Source: Acidobacteriota bacterium
GTDB lineage: Bacteria > Acidobacteriota > Terriglobia > UBA7540
Length of the DNA: 19,474 bases
Direction of reading: 5' to 3'
Assembly: GCA_021827245.1 (NCBI GenBank)
Contig: JAKAWN010000078.1
Span: 1-19,474 of the forward strand
Shown: positions 1 to 7,767 of the stretch, one piece after another
Layout of the letters: every line of letters begins with the position of its first letter
How positions within the stretch are numbered: the stretch's first letter is position 1
The notes under the pieces: generated by a model
The model's database searches: none
The model's input: only the letters and a program-made list of their open reading frames with translations
What the model was told of the DNA's origin: nothing
Made by a program: the position numbers and the translations under genes

Positions 1-627
1 ATCTCGATCTCAGCCAAGCTGATTGCCGACTTGCTGACTTCGGCAGGGGCAAACCGGATTCTGGCGCTCGATCTGCATGCGGGGCAGATTCAAGGATATT
101 TCGATATTCCGGTTGATCACCTCTATGCGACGCCGGTTACTGTAGCTTATTTCCGCAGGCTGAGACTCAAAAATCTTGTGGTTGTCTCTCCTGATACTGG
201 CGGAGTTGAGCGGGCCCGGGCGTTCGCCAAGAGGTTGAGAGTTCCCCTGGCGATCATCGACAAGCGGCGCGAGGACGCGGACGTCGTTGAAATGTTCAAC
301 GTCATCGGAGAAGTTGAGGGTAAGACCTGCTTGATTGTCGATGACATGATCGGTACGGGTGGCACGCTCGCCAAGGGCGCGAAGGCATTGAGGTCAAAGG
401 GCGCGAACAGAGTTCTGGCATGCTGCACCCACGGGGTTTTTGCCGGAAACGCGATCCATAATATTTGCGGGTCTCCGCTCGAACAGGTTGTGGCGACCAA
501 TTCGATTCCGCTGCTGCCTGAGGCCCGGTCATGCGAGCGCATCAAAGTATTAAGTGTGGCAAGCTTGCTGGCGGAAGCCATCAAGTCAATCTATAAGGAA
601 ACTTCAGTGAGCAAGTTGTTTATTTAG
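1..627 (+). CDS. prs: Ribose-phosphate pyrophosphokinase, 3' part (5' end outside window)
   Basis: Makes PRPP from ribose 5-phosphate and ATP in the cytoplasm; PRPP feeds histidine, purine, pyrimidine and NAD synthesis. The frame is open from base 1 and 208 residues are visible. The family is about 310–320 residues long, so roughly the first third is missing. Seen: the conserved stretch around LDLHAGQIQGYFDIPVDH (residues 23–40 of the visible part), the VSPDTGGVERARAFA segment (62–76), and the PRPP-binding loop VDDMIGTGGT (113–122). The stop lies 55 bases before rplY, the same order seen in many bacteria where prs precedes the L25/CTC gene. An internal ATG at 31 is not the real start, because conserved family sequence runs upstream of it. 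Identification is secure. Confidence 0.97.
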   Translation: MSISAKLIADLLTSAGANRILALDLHAGQIQGYFDIPVDHLYATPVTVAYFRRLRLKNLVVVSPDTGGVERARAFAKRLRVPLAIIDKRREDADVVEMFNVIGEVEGKTCLIVDDMIGTGGTLAKGAKALRSKGANRVLACCTHGVFAGNAIHNICGSPLEQVVATNSIPLLPEARSCERIKVLSVASLLAEAIKSIYKETSVSKLFI

Positions 628-682
628 TTTCGTATCGAGCAGAAGGGTTTCGACTGTCAGATGTTTTGAGGTGTGAACGATT

Positions 683-1399
683 ATGGCTGAGATTTTCAAT
701 GTTCAAGCCGAGGCGCGCGAGACTTTCGGCAAGAATGCCGCTCGCCGCCTGCGGCATTCCGGGCGTATTCCGGCGGTTGTCTATGGCGGCGGGGGGCCTT
801 CCATTTCGCTTGCCATCGATCCTAACGCTATCGTGCGCATTTTGCGCTCTGAAGCAGGACACAATGCAATCTTCACGCTCCAGATTCCGGAAAAGACTCC
901 GGCGCGCGTCATGCTTCGAGATTGGCAATGGGATCCCACCCGGGGCGATCTTATACACGTCGACATGGTTCGGATTGCCCGGGATGCAAAGCTGAGGGTA
1001 CGAGTACCAATTCGAGTTACAGGTGAACCGCAAGGCGTCAAGGTTCAGGGTGGAGTGTTCGAGTTCGTCCTGCGCGAAGTTGAAGTCGAATGCCTGCCGG
1101 ATGATATCCCGGAACATATTATGGTTGATGTAAGCGACCTGGTGATAGGACGTCAGCTCCGGGTTTCCGAACTGCCAGTCTCCGCGAATGTAAAAGTACT
1201 GGCTGAGCCCGGCAGGGTTGTCGCGCATGTAGCAGCGCCGAAAGCAGAGGAGGTACCCGCTGCGGAGGCTGCCGAGGTGGCTCCAGCCCCGACTGAACCC
1301 GAGTTGATTCGAAAGCGCAAGGCTGAGGAGGAAGGTGCCGCGGAAGAGAAGCCTGAGCGGGAAGAAAAGACAAAGCCTGAAGGCAAGAAAGAGAAGTAA
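683..1399 (+). CDS. rplY: 50S ribosomal protein L25/general stress protein Ctc
   Basis: Binds 5S rRNA in the large ribosomal subunit. The protein has 238 residues: an N-terminal L25 domain (about 1–95, with ARETFGKNAARRLRHSGRIPAVVYGG near the start), a C-terminal TL5/CTC beta domain (about 100–185, including EVEVECLPDDIPEHI), and then a 50-residue low-complexity tail rich in Ala, Glu, Lys and Pro. This is the long two-domain form, not the short enterobacterial L25. The ATG at 683 has a GAGGTG about 9 bases upstream. The stop codon TAA is the first part of a perfect hairpin before pth. The tail is probably disordered; charged tails also occur on L9 in this cluster. Confidence 0.95.
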   Translation: MAEIFNVQAEARETFGKNAARRLRHSGRIPAVVYGGGGPSISLAIDPNAIVRILRSEAGHNAIFTLQIPEKTPARVMLRDWQWDPTRGDLIHVDMVRIARDAKLRVRVPIRVTGEPQGVKVQGGVFEFVLREVEVECLPDDIPEHIMVDVSDLVIGRQLRVSELPVSANVKVLAEPGRVVAHVAAPKAEEVPAAEAAEVAPAPTEPELIRKRKAEEEGAAEEKPEREEKTKPEGKKEK

Positions 1400-1423
1400 G
1401 AACCCAAGTGAACGTTGGGTTCT
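1399..1423 (+). other. Perfect intercistronic stem-loop between rplY and pth
   Basis: AGAACCCAA (1399–1407) pairs exactly with TTGGGTTCT (1415–1423), giving a 9-bp stem and a 7-base loop. It begins on the last base of the rplY stop codon. No T tract follows (the next bases are GCTGCGGGCGCCC), so it is not a classical intrinsic terminator. It could protect the upstream mRNA end, act as a processing site, or adjust pth translation; the function is not known. Confidence 0.6.
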
Positions 1424-1456
1424 GCTGCGGGCGCCCAAGGAGATGGGAAAAGCGGC

Positions 1457-2038
1457 GTGAAACTGATTGTGGGCCTCGGCAACCCTGGCCGCGAATACCT
1501 GATGACGCCCCACAACATGGGGTTTATGACCGTCGACCGCCTGGCGGAAATCTGTAAGGCAGAGTTCTCACGCCGCCAAGCGAGGGCAGTCATTGCCTCG
1601 GCAAGACTTTACGGACGGCAGGTTGTCCTGGCGAAGCCTCAGACGTTTATGAATCTCAGTGGGGCTTCTGTCTCTGGTTTGTTGCGGAGTCTGAACCTGT
1701 CCGTAGAAGATCTGATCGTCCTGGTGGACGATGTTGACCTTCCGCTGGGCTCGTTGCGGATTCGGCGCAAAGGAAGCGCAGGCGGCCATAACGGATTGCA
1801 GTCTGTTATCGTTGCCCTGGAAACGGACTATTTCACTCGGGTACGAATGGGAGTGGGGCCTGAGAAACCGATCGAGGATCTGGTCTCTTACGTTCTTACT
1901 CCTTTCAACGAAAGGGACCGCGAGAAAGTAACAGAGATGATCGGCCAGGCCGTTCAGGCTGTTGGGGTCATCCTGAGGGAAGGTGTTGAGAAGGCGATGA
2001 ACCTTTTCAATCGGAAGGTTTCAGCAGAGGAGTCGTGA
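1457..2038 (+). CDS. pth: Peptidyl-tRNA hydrolase
   Basis: Releases tRNA from peptidyl-tRNAs that drop off the ribosome; cytoplasmic and usually essential. The start chosen is GTG at 1457, giving MKLIVGLGNPG, the usual family N-terminus, and 193 residues, the usual length. The frame is open back to a TTG at 1415, but that codon lies inside the rplY–pth hairpin and adds non-conserved residues. An AAGGAG at 1437–1442 is 14 bases from the GTG, which is rather far. Seen: N9 in GLGNPG, catalytic H19 in PHNMGF, AKPQTFMNLSG, VDDVDLPLG with the conserved Asp, and GGHNGLQS with the conserved Asn. The stop is 6 bases before rpsF, so the two are probably cotranscribed. Confidence 0.95.
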   Translation: MKLIVGLGNPGREYLMTPHNMGFMTVDRLAEICKAEFSRRQARAVIASARLYGRQVVLAKPQTFMNLSGASVSGLLRSLNLSVEDLIVLVDDVDLPLGSLRIRRKGSAGGHNGLQSVIVALETDYFTRVRMGVGPEKPIEDLVSYVLTPFNERDREKVTEMIGQAVQAVGVILREGVEKAMNLFNRKVSAEES

Positions 2039-2044
2039 GGATTT

Positions 2045-2434
2045 ATGTCGAAATATGAAATGATGTTTATCACCCGGCCGGATGTTCCTGAGGAAGAAAT
2101 CGAGAAGCTGACAGCCCAGATGGACACTGTGGTCGCAGGAGCGGGCGGGAAAACCGAAAAGATCGACAAGATGGGCCGGCGTAGGCTGGCTTATCGGGTA
2201 AAGGGGCAGCGCGAGGGATTTTACGTTCTCTTTACTTTTGAAGGAAATGGGGACACCGTTCGCGAGTTCGAGCGGCGGCTTAAGGTTACCGATTCGGTAA
2301 TCAAGTTCCTGACGGTGCGGATTGACGAGCGGATCCAGCGAGCGGCAGAAGCCAAGCCTGCCAAGGAGCCGCAGGCAGTCCCGCCACCTGCTTCCGAAGC
2401 CCAGCCCGGGACGGAAACAGCATCTCAGAGCTAG
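2045..2434 (+). CDS. rpsF: 30S ribosomal protein S6
   Basis: Small-subunit protein that pairs with S18 on the platform of the 30S subunit. The protein has 129 residues. The core is about 1–97 ([20 protein letters not shown] at the start, then [27 protein letters not shown] and [17 protein letters not shown]). An Ala/Pro/Glu-rich tail of about 30 residues follows. The start ATG is preceded by GTGAGGATTT, which overlaps the end of pth. It is followed 14 bases later by rpsR, the standard rpsF–rpsR–rplI order. Confidence 0.97.
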   Translation: MSKYEMMFITRPDVPEEEIEKLTAQMDTVVAGAGGKTEKIDKMGRRRLAYRVKGQREGFYVLFTFEGNGDTVREFERRLKVTDSVIKFLTVRIDERIQRAAEAKPAKEPQAVPPPASEAQPGTETASQS

Positions 2435-2448
2435 GGAGTGGAACCGTT

Positions 2449-2730
2449 ATGGCATACGATCGATCAAAGCCTGGCGAGGGCAATGCCAGGCGACCGACTG
2501 GGGGCCGCAGGCAGTACTTCCGGCGCCGCAAGGTTTGCAAGTTTTGTGTGGAGAAGGTCGAATTTATCGACTACAAGGATCTTAGGCTGATCGGGCCCTT
2601 TGTCGCGGAGCGGGGGAAAATTCTTCCCCGGAGGTTGACCGGGACCTGCGCGCCTCACCAGCGGGCTCTGACCAGGGCTATCAAGCAGGCACGCAACATT
2701 GCTCTTCTTCCCTTCGCGGCGGAAGTTTAA
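2449..2730 (+). CDS. rpsR: 30S ribosomal protein S18, zinc-binding (C+) form
   Basis: Small-subunit protein that forms a heterodimer with S6. The protein has 93 residues, with a basic N-terminus followed by the S18 core ([11 protein letters not shown], then [13 protein letters not shown], then [19 protein letters not shown], then [13 protein letters not shown]). Four potential zinc ligands are present: C30, C33, C67 and H70. This makes it the C+ version; many bacteria have lost these residues and encode C- paralogues that are induced under zinc starvation. No C- copy is seen in the window. A GGGAG lies upstream of the ATG. Confidence 0.97.
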   Translation: MAYDRSKPGEGNARRPTGGRRQYFRRRKVCKFCVEKVEFIDYKDLRLIGPFVAERGKILPRRLTGTCAPHQRALTRAIKQARNIALLPFAAEV

Positions 2731-2731
2731 C

Positions 2732-2748
2732 CCGCGTCCGGTACGCGG
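2732..2748 (+). other. Hairpin just after rpsR
   Basis: CCGCGT (2732–2737) pairs with ACGCGG (2743–2748) around a CCGGT loop, one base after the rpsR stop codon. No T tract follows. It lies in the 97-base rpsR–rplI gap together with a second hairpin at 2793–2810. The CCG in the loop is reminiscent of the S6:S18-binding motif known from rpsF leaders, but that motif sits in a bulge upstream of rpsF, so any link is speculative. Confidence 0.4.
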
Positions 2749-2792
2749 AGACTGCCCTGGAGGATAAGTGTTTCGCGGCCGGGTAAGGATTC

Positions 2793-2810
2793 AGCGACAA
2801 TCATGTCGCT
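2793..2810 (+). other. Perfect stem-loop directly upstream of the rplI ribosome binding site
   Basis: AGCGACA (2793–2799) and TGTCGCT (2804–2810) form a 7-bp stem with the tetraloop ATCA. It ends 4 bases before the GGAG that serves rplI (start 2828). Position and perfect pairing suggest a role in rplI translation or in mRNA processing. There is no T tract, so it is not a terminator. Confidence 0.5.
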
Positions 2811-2827
2811 TATTGGAGAATCAGGAT

Positions 2828-3400
2828 ATGGAAGTCATTCTTTTGGAAAATATTGAAAAGCTGGGATCACGCGGCCAGGTTGTTAAGGTTGCAAACGGCT
2901 ATGGCCGGAACTTTCTACTGCCTAAGAAAATGGCGGTTGCTGCCACCCCTCAGAACCGAAAATGGATCGAGCAGCAGCGCGCGCGCTTCCTGAAACTGGA
3001 GGCCAAAGAACGGGCCGAGTCCGAGGACCTCGCCAAGCTTATGGAGGGCATCCAGGTTGTGGCCACTCGCCGAGCTGGTGAAAAGGGACAGTTGTTCGGC
3101 TCTGTTACTGCGATGGACATCGAAGAGGGTCTTGCCACCCAGGGTTTTAAGATTGACAGACGCAAGATTCAGCTCGCCAGCCCTTTGAAGGTCTTGGGCG
3201 AATTTGATGTGCCGGTCAGGTTGCACCGTGACGTAACAGTCAAGGTGAAGGTGAAAGTTGAAGCGGAAGGCGAGCTTGAGCGCGCGGCTGAAGGTGAACC
3301 CAAAGCCGAGGCAGAGATTGAAGCCAAGGCCGAGGGCACGGCCAAAGCCGAAACCGACAGCGAACTCGCGAGCGATGACTCCACCTCGCAGTCCTCGTAG
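2828..3400 (+). CDS. rplI: 50S ribosomal protein L9
   Basis: Large-subunit protein with two RNA-binding lobes joined by a long helix. The start is ATG 2828 (MEVILLENIEKLGSRGQVV), with GGAG 9 bases upstream. An in-frame start at 2768 would add 20 non-conserved residues that cross a hairpin. The protein has 190 residues: N-terminal lobe (1–50, with KVANGYGRNFLLPKKMAV), connecting helix (about 50–75), C-terminal lobe (about 78–150), then a tail of about 40 residues made of repeated Glu-Ala/Lys-Ala, ending in a Ser-rich stretch. Typical L9 has about 148 residues, so the tail is an extension like the one on L25 here. Confidence 0.96.
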   Translation: MEVILLENIEKLGSRGQVVKVANGYGRNFLLPKKMAVAATPQNRKWIEQQRARFLKLEAKERAESEDLAKLMEGIQVVATRRAGEKGQLFGSVTAMDIEEGLATQGFKIDRRKIQLASPLKVLGEFDVPVRLHRDVTVKVKVKVEAEGELERAAEGEPKAEAEIEAKAEGTAKAETDSELASDDSTSQSS

Positions 3401-3468
3401 TCGTCATGATTCCCGGAAACCTGGCTTCAGTGAAGAGCGAATTTCTGAAGCTGACGTTTTGAAGATTG

Positions 3469-3497
3469 TTCTTGTTTATCCCCCACGCTGGTATAAT
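3469..3497 (+). promoter_or_regulatory. Predicted sigma-70 promoter upstream of dnaB (extended -10)
   Basis: A perfect TATAAT at 3492–3497 is preceded by TGG, giving an extended -10. The hexamer at the 17-base spacing is TTCTTG (3469–3474), a weak -35, which is usual when the -10 is extended. Predicted transcription starts near 3504, about 25 bases before dnaB. It separates dnaB–alr from the ribosomal protein genes. No intrinsic terminator is seen in the 3401–3529 gap, so readthrough is also possible. Confidence 0.6.
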
Positions 3498-3529
3498 CTC
3501 TCTCTAACGCCCGACTGGGTCTGATCTCC

Positions 3530-4897
3530 ATGGCAACTGCGACCGTTAGCGAGAAAGCCTTCCCCCACAACCTTGAGGCCGAACGTGCGCTGCTGGGTTC
3601 AATCCTGCTCGATAATGGTGTCCTCAACCAGGCCCTTGAGCTGATCGATAAAAGCGATTTCTTCTCCGATGGCCATCGTACGATATTCGAAAAGATGGTT
3701 GGCCTTTCCGAAAAGAACCGCACCATTGACCTGGTGACTCTTTCAGAGGACCTTTCGCGCGAGGGGCTGCTTGAAAAAGTGGGTGGGGCCGGTTACGTGG
3801 CGGCTCTGACGGATGGCATCCCCATCGGAGTTTCGGCAAGCATTGACGAGTATTCCCGAATTATCAAGGAGAAGTCGCTGGTTCGGCGCCTGATTAACGC
3901 CTCGAACAACGTCATCACCCGGTGCTTCGAGGGAGTCGATGACCCTGAGACGCTGATCGATCTGGCACAAGGCCAGATTTTTGAGATCGCGGAGAAGAGA
4001 ACTCAGTCTGGTTTTATGGATATTCACCAGATTGTCAAGTCGAGTTTCGGCACGCTTGAAGTTCTGCTCGATCGCGGCCATCGCGTCACCGGCATTGAAA
4101 GCGGGTTTGTCGAACTGGACAACATGACTTCGGGCTTTCAGCCGGGCGAACTGATTATTATTGCCGCCCGGCCCTCGCTGGGCAAGACGGCCCTGGCGCT
4201 GAACATTGCCGCTCATGCGTGCGTCGAGTGCGGGAAGAAAGTCGGAGTCTTCTCGCTTGAGATGAGCAAAGAGTCACTGGCGATTCGTCTTCTTTGTTCC
4301 GAGGCGCGTATTGACAGCCACAAGCTGCGCTCTGGCTTCACCACTCGGGAAGATTGGCCCAAGATGACCCAGGCGCTGGGCCGACTGGCGGAAGCGCCCC
4401 TCTACATCGAGGATACGCCAGCACTGAGCATCATGCAGATTCGGGCCAAGGCGCGGCGTCTTAAGGCCGAGAAGGGCTTGGACTTGCTGGTTGTTGATTA
4501 TCTTCAGCTTGCTACTGGGCATGGGCGATATGAGAATCGCACGCAGGAGGTCAGCTACATTTCCCGAGGGCTGAAGAGTATTGCCAAAGAGCTGAACGTG
4601 CCTGTGCTGGCCCTTTCGCAATTGAGCCGCGCGCCCGAACAGCGTTCGGGGCAGAAGCCGCAGCTTTCCGACCTCCGAGAATCGGGTTCAATCGAGCAAG
4701 ATGCGGATGTGGTGATCTTTATTTTTCGCGAGAGGCGATCAAACGAAGACGGCGAAGAAGGCAATGCCGGGGAAGAAACCAAGCTCATTATTGGAAAACA
4801 ACGGAATGGACCGACGGGAGAGGTTCCCATCGTTTTTATGAAGCCCTATGTTCGATTTGAAAACATGGCAACCGACCGGGACCAGGAATCGTATTAA
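3530..4897 (+). CDS. dnaB: Replicative DNA helicase DnaB
   Basis: Hexameric 5'-3' helicase that unwinds DNA at the replication fork. The protein has 455 residues, the normal length. The N-terminal domain (about 10–110) starts with PHNLEAERALLGSILLDN. The RecA-like C-terminal domain begins near 180 (TGIESGFVELDNMTSGF). The Walker A loop is ARPSLGKT (K219), and Walker B is LLVVDYLQL (D323). Also seen are SQLSRAPEQR and SDLRESGSIEQDADVV near 363–395. No intein interrupts the ATPase motifs, a common insertion site in this family. No strong Shine-Dalgarno is visible before the ATG. alr follows after 13 bases. Confidence 0.97.
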   Translation: MATATVSEKAFPHNLEAERALLGSILLDNGVLNQALELIDKSDFFSDGHRTIFEKMVGLSEKNRTIDLVTLSEDLSREGLLEKVGGAGYVAALTDGIPIGVSASIDEYSRIIKEKSLVRRLINASNNVITRCFEGVDDPETLIDLAQGQIFEIAEKRTQSGFMDIHQIVKSSFGTLEVLLDRGHRVTGIESGFVELDNMTSGFQPGELIIIAARPSLGKTALALNIAAHACVECGKKVGVFSLEMSKESLAIRLLCSEARIDSHKLRSGFTTREDWPKMTQALGRLAEAPLYIEDTPALSIMQIRAKARRLKAEKGLDLLVVDYLQLATGHGRYENRTQEVSYISRGLKSIAKELNVPVLALSQLSRAPEQRSGQKPQLSDLRESGSIEQDADVVIFIFRERRSNEDGEEGNAGEETKLIIGKQRNGPTGEVPIVFMKPYVRFENMATDRDQESY

Positions 4898-4910
4898 GCC
4901 TGCTGAACAG

Positions 4911-6104
4911 ATGACTCTCAAACAAGAAATCCAGCAAGCACGAAATCCGGTAAAAGTAAGCGCCGAAAATCTCTTGCGGCCCACCTGGGCGGAAATTTCC
5001 CTTCCGAAACTTCGACGGAATTTCGAGTATGTGCGGCGAGTCGCTGGCGCGCGTCGGGTGATGGCTGTCGTCAAAGCTGATGCCTACGGGCACGGCGCCG
5101 TGGCGATTGCCAGGACTCTCGAGGAAGCCGGAGCCGATTGGTTTGGCGTGGCGACGGTCGAAGAGGCTCTCGAGTTGCGCGCTGCTGGCGTGGAAAAACC
5201 AATCCTGCTTCTGGGTGGCCTCTATATGAGTGATCCGGCCGACTTGATTGAGTACCGGCTTACGCCTACCGTTTCATCCACGGCTCGATTGGATACTTAC
5301 GCAGAGTGCGCGTGCCGCTACGGCAAGCCCATCGAATTCCACCTGCATGTGGACACTGGAATGGGCCGATTGGGACTGCCTCCGGATCGTCTGAGGGCGT
5401 TTGTCGAGCATTATCGCGAACTCTCAGGGCTCGAGTTGAAAGGCTTGTCCACGCATCTCGCATCCGCGGAAGATTTGATTGCGTCGCAAACCGAGGACCA
5501 GGCGGATCGCCTTGAAGAAGCTCTTCGCCAGGTGCGGAGTCTTGGGATTGAGCCTGAGTGGATTCATGTTGCCAACAGTGCTGCGTTGGTAGCGGGCTGC
5601 GCGTTTCCGGAAAACATGGTTAGGATCGGTGCGCTGCTTTACGGCTATTGCCTGCCCATTGTGTTACCACCTGGCAGGCAGATGCCAGATCCACCGGATG
5701 TTGAACCGATCCTGACTCTAAAGTCGCGAGTTGTTTTTCTGAAGGACGTTCCTTGTGGGACTCCGCTCGGATATGGCGCTGCCTTCCACACGCGTCGCCG
5801 GTCGCGCATTGCCACCGTGCCCGTCGGCTATGCTGACGGCTTGAGCCGCGCCCTTTCAAACCGAGGGAGCGCCATCGTGCGCGGCAGCTATGCCGGCATC
5901 GTAGGCAACATCAGCATGGACCTGACGTTGCTCGATGTCACGGATGTTCCAGGTCTCGATATCGGTGATGAAGTCACCCTGCTTGGCAATGCAGACGGCT
6001 GTTCGATTACAGCGCTCGAAATCGCCGACCTGATTGACACAGTTCCCTATGAAGTCCTCTGCTCGATCGGCAGACGAGTACCACGCATCTATGTAGATTC
6101 CTGA
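4911..6104 (+). CDS. alr: Alanine racemase
   Basis: PLP enzyme converting L-alanine to D-alanine for peptidoglycan. The start chosen is ATG 4911 (397 residues), 13 bases after the dnaB stop. An in-frame ATG at 4848 lies inside dnaB and is unlikely. Seen: RPTWAEISLPKLRRNF (23–38), VMAVVKADAYGHGAV with the PLP lysine K55, HLHVDTGMGRLG, VRIGALLYGY, the second catalytic residue Y288 in LGYGAAF, and a C-terminal GNISMDLTLLDVT segment. The N-terminus carries about 20 extra residues before the family's usual start. It is the last gene of the + strand block and faces hisA convergently. Confidence 0.96.
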   Translation: MTLKQEIQQARNPVKVSAENLLRPTWAEISLPKLRRNFEYVRRVAGARRVMAVVKADAYGHGAVAIARTLEEAGADWFGVATVEEALELRAAGVEKPILLLGGLYMSDPADLIEYRLTPTVSSTARLDTYAECACRYGKPIEFHLHVDTGMGRLGLPPDRLRAFVEHYRELSGLELKGLSTHLASAEDLIASQTEDQADRLEEALRQVRSLGIEPEWIHVANSAALVAGCAFPENMVRIGALLYGYCLPIVLPPGRQMPDPPDVEPILTLKSRVVFLKDVPCGTPLGYGAAFHTRRRSRIATVPVGYADGLSRALSNRGSAIVRGSYAGIVGNISMDLTLLDVTDVPGLDIGDEVTLLGNADGCSITALEIADLIDTVPYEVLCSIGRRVPRIYVDS

Positions 6105-6277
6105 GAGTGTCGCGACCATTGCTCCCTCGTTGGTTCGCTTGATCTCGCGTTCTGGCTCTCACCGCGTTCATACCATTTCTTGATAACTTTCATTGCGGGT
6201 TTCCCCCAGGGCGTGAGGGGGGAGTCAGAGGTGTACTGTGACATCCGGACGAATTCTCCGCCGACAAAAGCCGGCAG
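6105..6277. other. Convergent intergenic gap between alr and hisA
   Basis: No gene is seen. The gap holds a G/C hairpin, TCCCCC (6202–6207) with GGGGGA (6218–6223), and on the - strand a GCCGGC/GTCGGC stem with a TTTT loop just after the hisA stop. Neither has a T tract on either strand, so no canonical intrinsic terminator separates the two operons. Termination may be Rho-dependent or use the hairpins in a non-canonical way. Confidence 0.5.
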
Positions 6278-6976
6278 CTAACTTTTCTGGCCTTGGGCAA
6301 ACAATTCGGGGAACACCTTGCGGTAGATGGACATGCCCAGGGCCGCGTTCATGCCAATCTCCTCAAGCGCGCTAATTTCATCATCTGTTGTAATGCCTCC
6401 TGCCGCGGTAATAGGCAGGTTGGTTATGCTACGCAGCTTGCGAAAATACTCAAGGTCAGTGCCCTGGAGCTTTCCCTCGGCGTCGATGTAGGTACACAAA
6501 AATTCCGAGCAGTAAGGCTCAAGCTGCGGAAGGACTTCGGCAGGAGTGAGCGGAAGAATCTCTTTCCAGCCGTGGATCGCCACGCGGTTGCCGAAACAGT
6601 CGACGCCGATCATCAGCTTTTCACGCGGGATACGTTCGGAAAGTGATCGGAGGAAATTCGTGCTGACTCCGCCGGAGGTGAACGCCGAACTGCCCACGAT
6701 GATCTTATACGCGTCATCCTGCTCAACCTGGAGCGCCCGCTCGACGCTGCGAATTCCACCGCCCACGCGGCAGGGCTTGCGCCTGCAAAGCTCCCGAACA
6801 ATGTCGGCCTGTGGCTCGCGCCCCATGGCGCCATCGAGATCGATCACCTGAATTTGCGGATAGTCCTTGAACTTCTCAAGCACCGCGAAAGGGTCGGGCA
6901 GTTCAAGGGCTTTGCTTTTGCCCTGAACAAGCTGGACCACTTTGCGGCCCATCAGATCAATGCAGGGAATAATCAC
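6278..6976 (-). CDS. hisA: HisA-type phosphoribosylformimino-AICAR ribotide isomerase, divergent
   Basis: Expected to isomerise ProFAR to PRFAR, the step before HisF/HisH; (beta-alpha)8 barrel. The protein has 232 residues. Seen: IIPCIDLMG with the catalytic-type D7, IDLDGAM (45–51), the phosphate-binding VGGGIRS (71–77), IGVDCFGN with the second acid D126, and the second phosphate loop AAGGITT (191–197). Odd: the canonical TDIxRDG is TYIDAEG here (162–168), so the conserved Asp is Tyr and Arg is Ala. The segment from SSAFTSGG to [11 protein letters not shown] recalls the eukaryotic HIS6 type. Its ATG overlaps the hisF stop by 4 bases. It is the last gene of the operon, and that context strongly supports HisA function. 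Confidence 0.88.
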   Translation of the reverse strand: MIIPCIDLMGRKVVQLVQGKSKALELPDPFAVLEKFKDYPQIQVIDLDGAMGREPQADIVRELCRRKPCRVGGGIRSVERALQVEQDDAYKIIVGSSAFTSGGVSTNFLRSLSERIPREKLMIGVDCFGNRVAIHGWKEILPLTPAEVLPQLEPYCSEFLCTYIDAEGKLQGTDLEYFRKLRSITNLPITAAGGITTDDEISALEEIGMNAALGMSIYRKVFPELFAQGQKS

Positions 6977-7746
6977 AGGCGGACTGAGACTCCTTGCGAA
7001 CGAAGATATTCTTTGAGGCTGCGAATGGTGTGGGTGCCGAAATGGAAAATTGAAGCGGCCAGCGCCGCATCCGCTGCGCCGCGCAGGAAGACGTCAGCGA
7101 AGTGCTCGAGGTTTCCGGCACCGCCCGAGGCAATCACGGGAATCGGCACTGCTTGGGCAATCGCGGCCGTCAATTCACAATCGAATCCTGCTTGGGTACC
7201 GTCAGCGTCCATGGAAGTCAGCAGGATTTCTCCTGCGCCCAACCGGTCCACTCGCCGCGCCCATTCGAGGGCATCAAGACCCGTATCTTTTGTGCCGCCG
7301 TAAGTCACGACGTTCCACCGCGTGGCTTCCTGCTCGCGCACGGGCTGCCGCCGGGCGTCGATCGCCACCACGATGGCTTGCCGGCCAAATTGTGCAGCAA
7401 GCTGTTGCACAATTTCGGGCTTTTCGACGGCTGCGGTGTTGATGGCCACTTTGTCGGCGCCGACTGAAAGCAACCGGCGGGCATCATCCACTGTTCGAAC
7501 ACCGCCGCCCACCGTCAGCGGGATGAAGAGCCTTCGGGCTACCCGATTGACGGTGTCCATCAAGGTTGCGCGGCCTTCGCGTGAGGCAGAGATGTCGAGC
7601 ATCACCAGTTCGTCAGCGCCTTCGGAGTTGTACATCGCGGCGAGTTCGCCTGGGTCGCCGGCATCGCGCAGGTTGATGAACTGTACGCCTTTGACCACTC
7701 GGCCGTCTTTGCAGTCCAGGCAGGGAATAATGCGTTTGGCAAACAT
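6973..7746 (-). CDS. hisF: Imidazole glycerol phosphate synthase, cyclase subunit
   Basis: Uses ammonia from HisH to convert PRFAR to imidazole glycerol phosphate and AICAR. The protein has 257 residues, the standard length. Catalytic aspartates are both present: D11 in [15 protein letters not shown] and D130 in VVAIDARR. Phosphate-binding glycines occur in [13 protein letters not shown] (78–88) and in the later [23 protein letters not shown] is the usual HisF loop. The gene lies 21 bases downstream of hisH, and its stop overlaps the hisA start (ATGA). No good Shine-Dalgarno is seen before its ATG. Confidence 0.97.
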   Translation of the reverse strand: MFAKRIIPCLDCKDGRVVKGVQFINLRDAGDPGELAAMYNSEGADELVMLDISASREGRATLMDTVNRVARRLFIPLTVGGGVRTVDDARRLLSVGADKVAINTAAVEKPEIVQQLAAQFGRQAIVVAIDARRQPVREQEATRWNVVTYGGTKDTGLDALEWARRVDRLGAGEILLTSMDADGTQAGFDCELTAAIAQAVPIPVIASGGAGNLEHFADVFLRGAADAALAASIFHFGTHTIRSLKEYLRSQGVSVRL

Positions 7747-7767
7747 AGAGTTAGTTCGAATGTGGCT

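Noticed and set aside
620..1513. A 297-codon - strand frame over rplY
   Set aside because: Antisense to rplY; the predicted protein is arginine/leucine-rich with no motifs.
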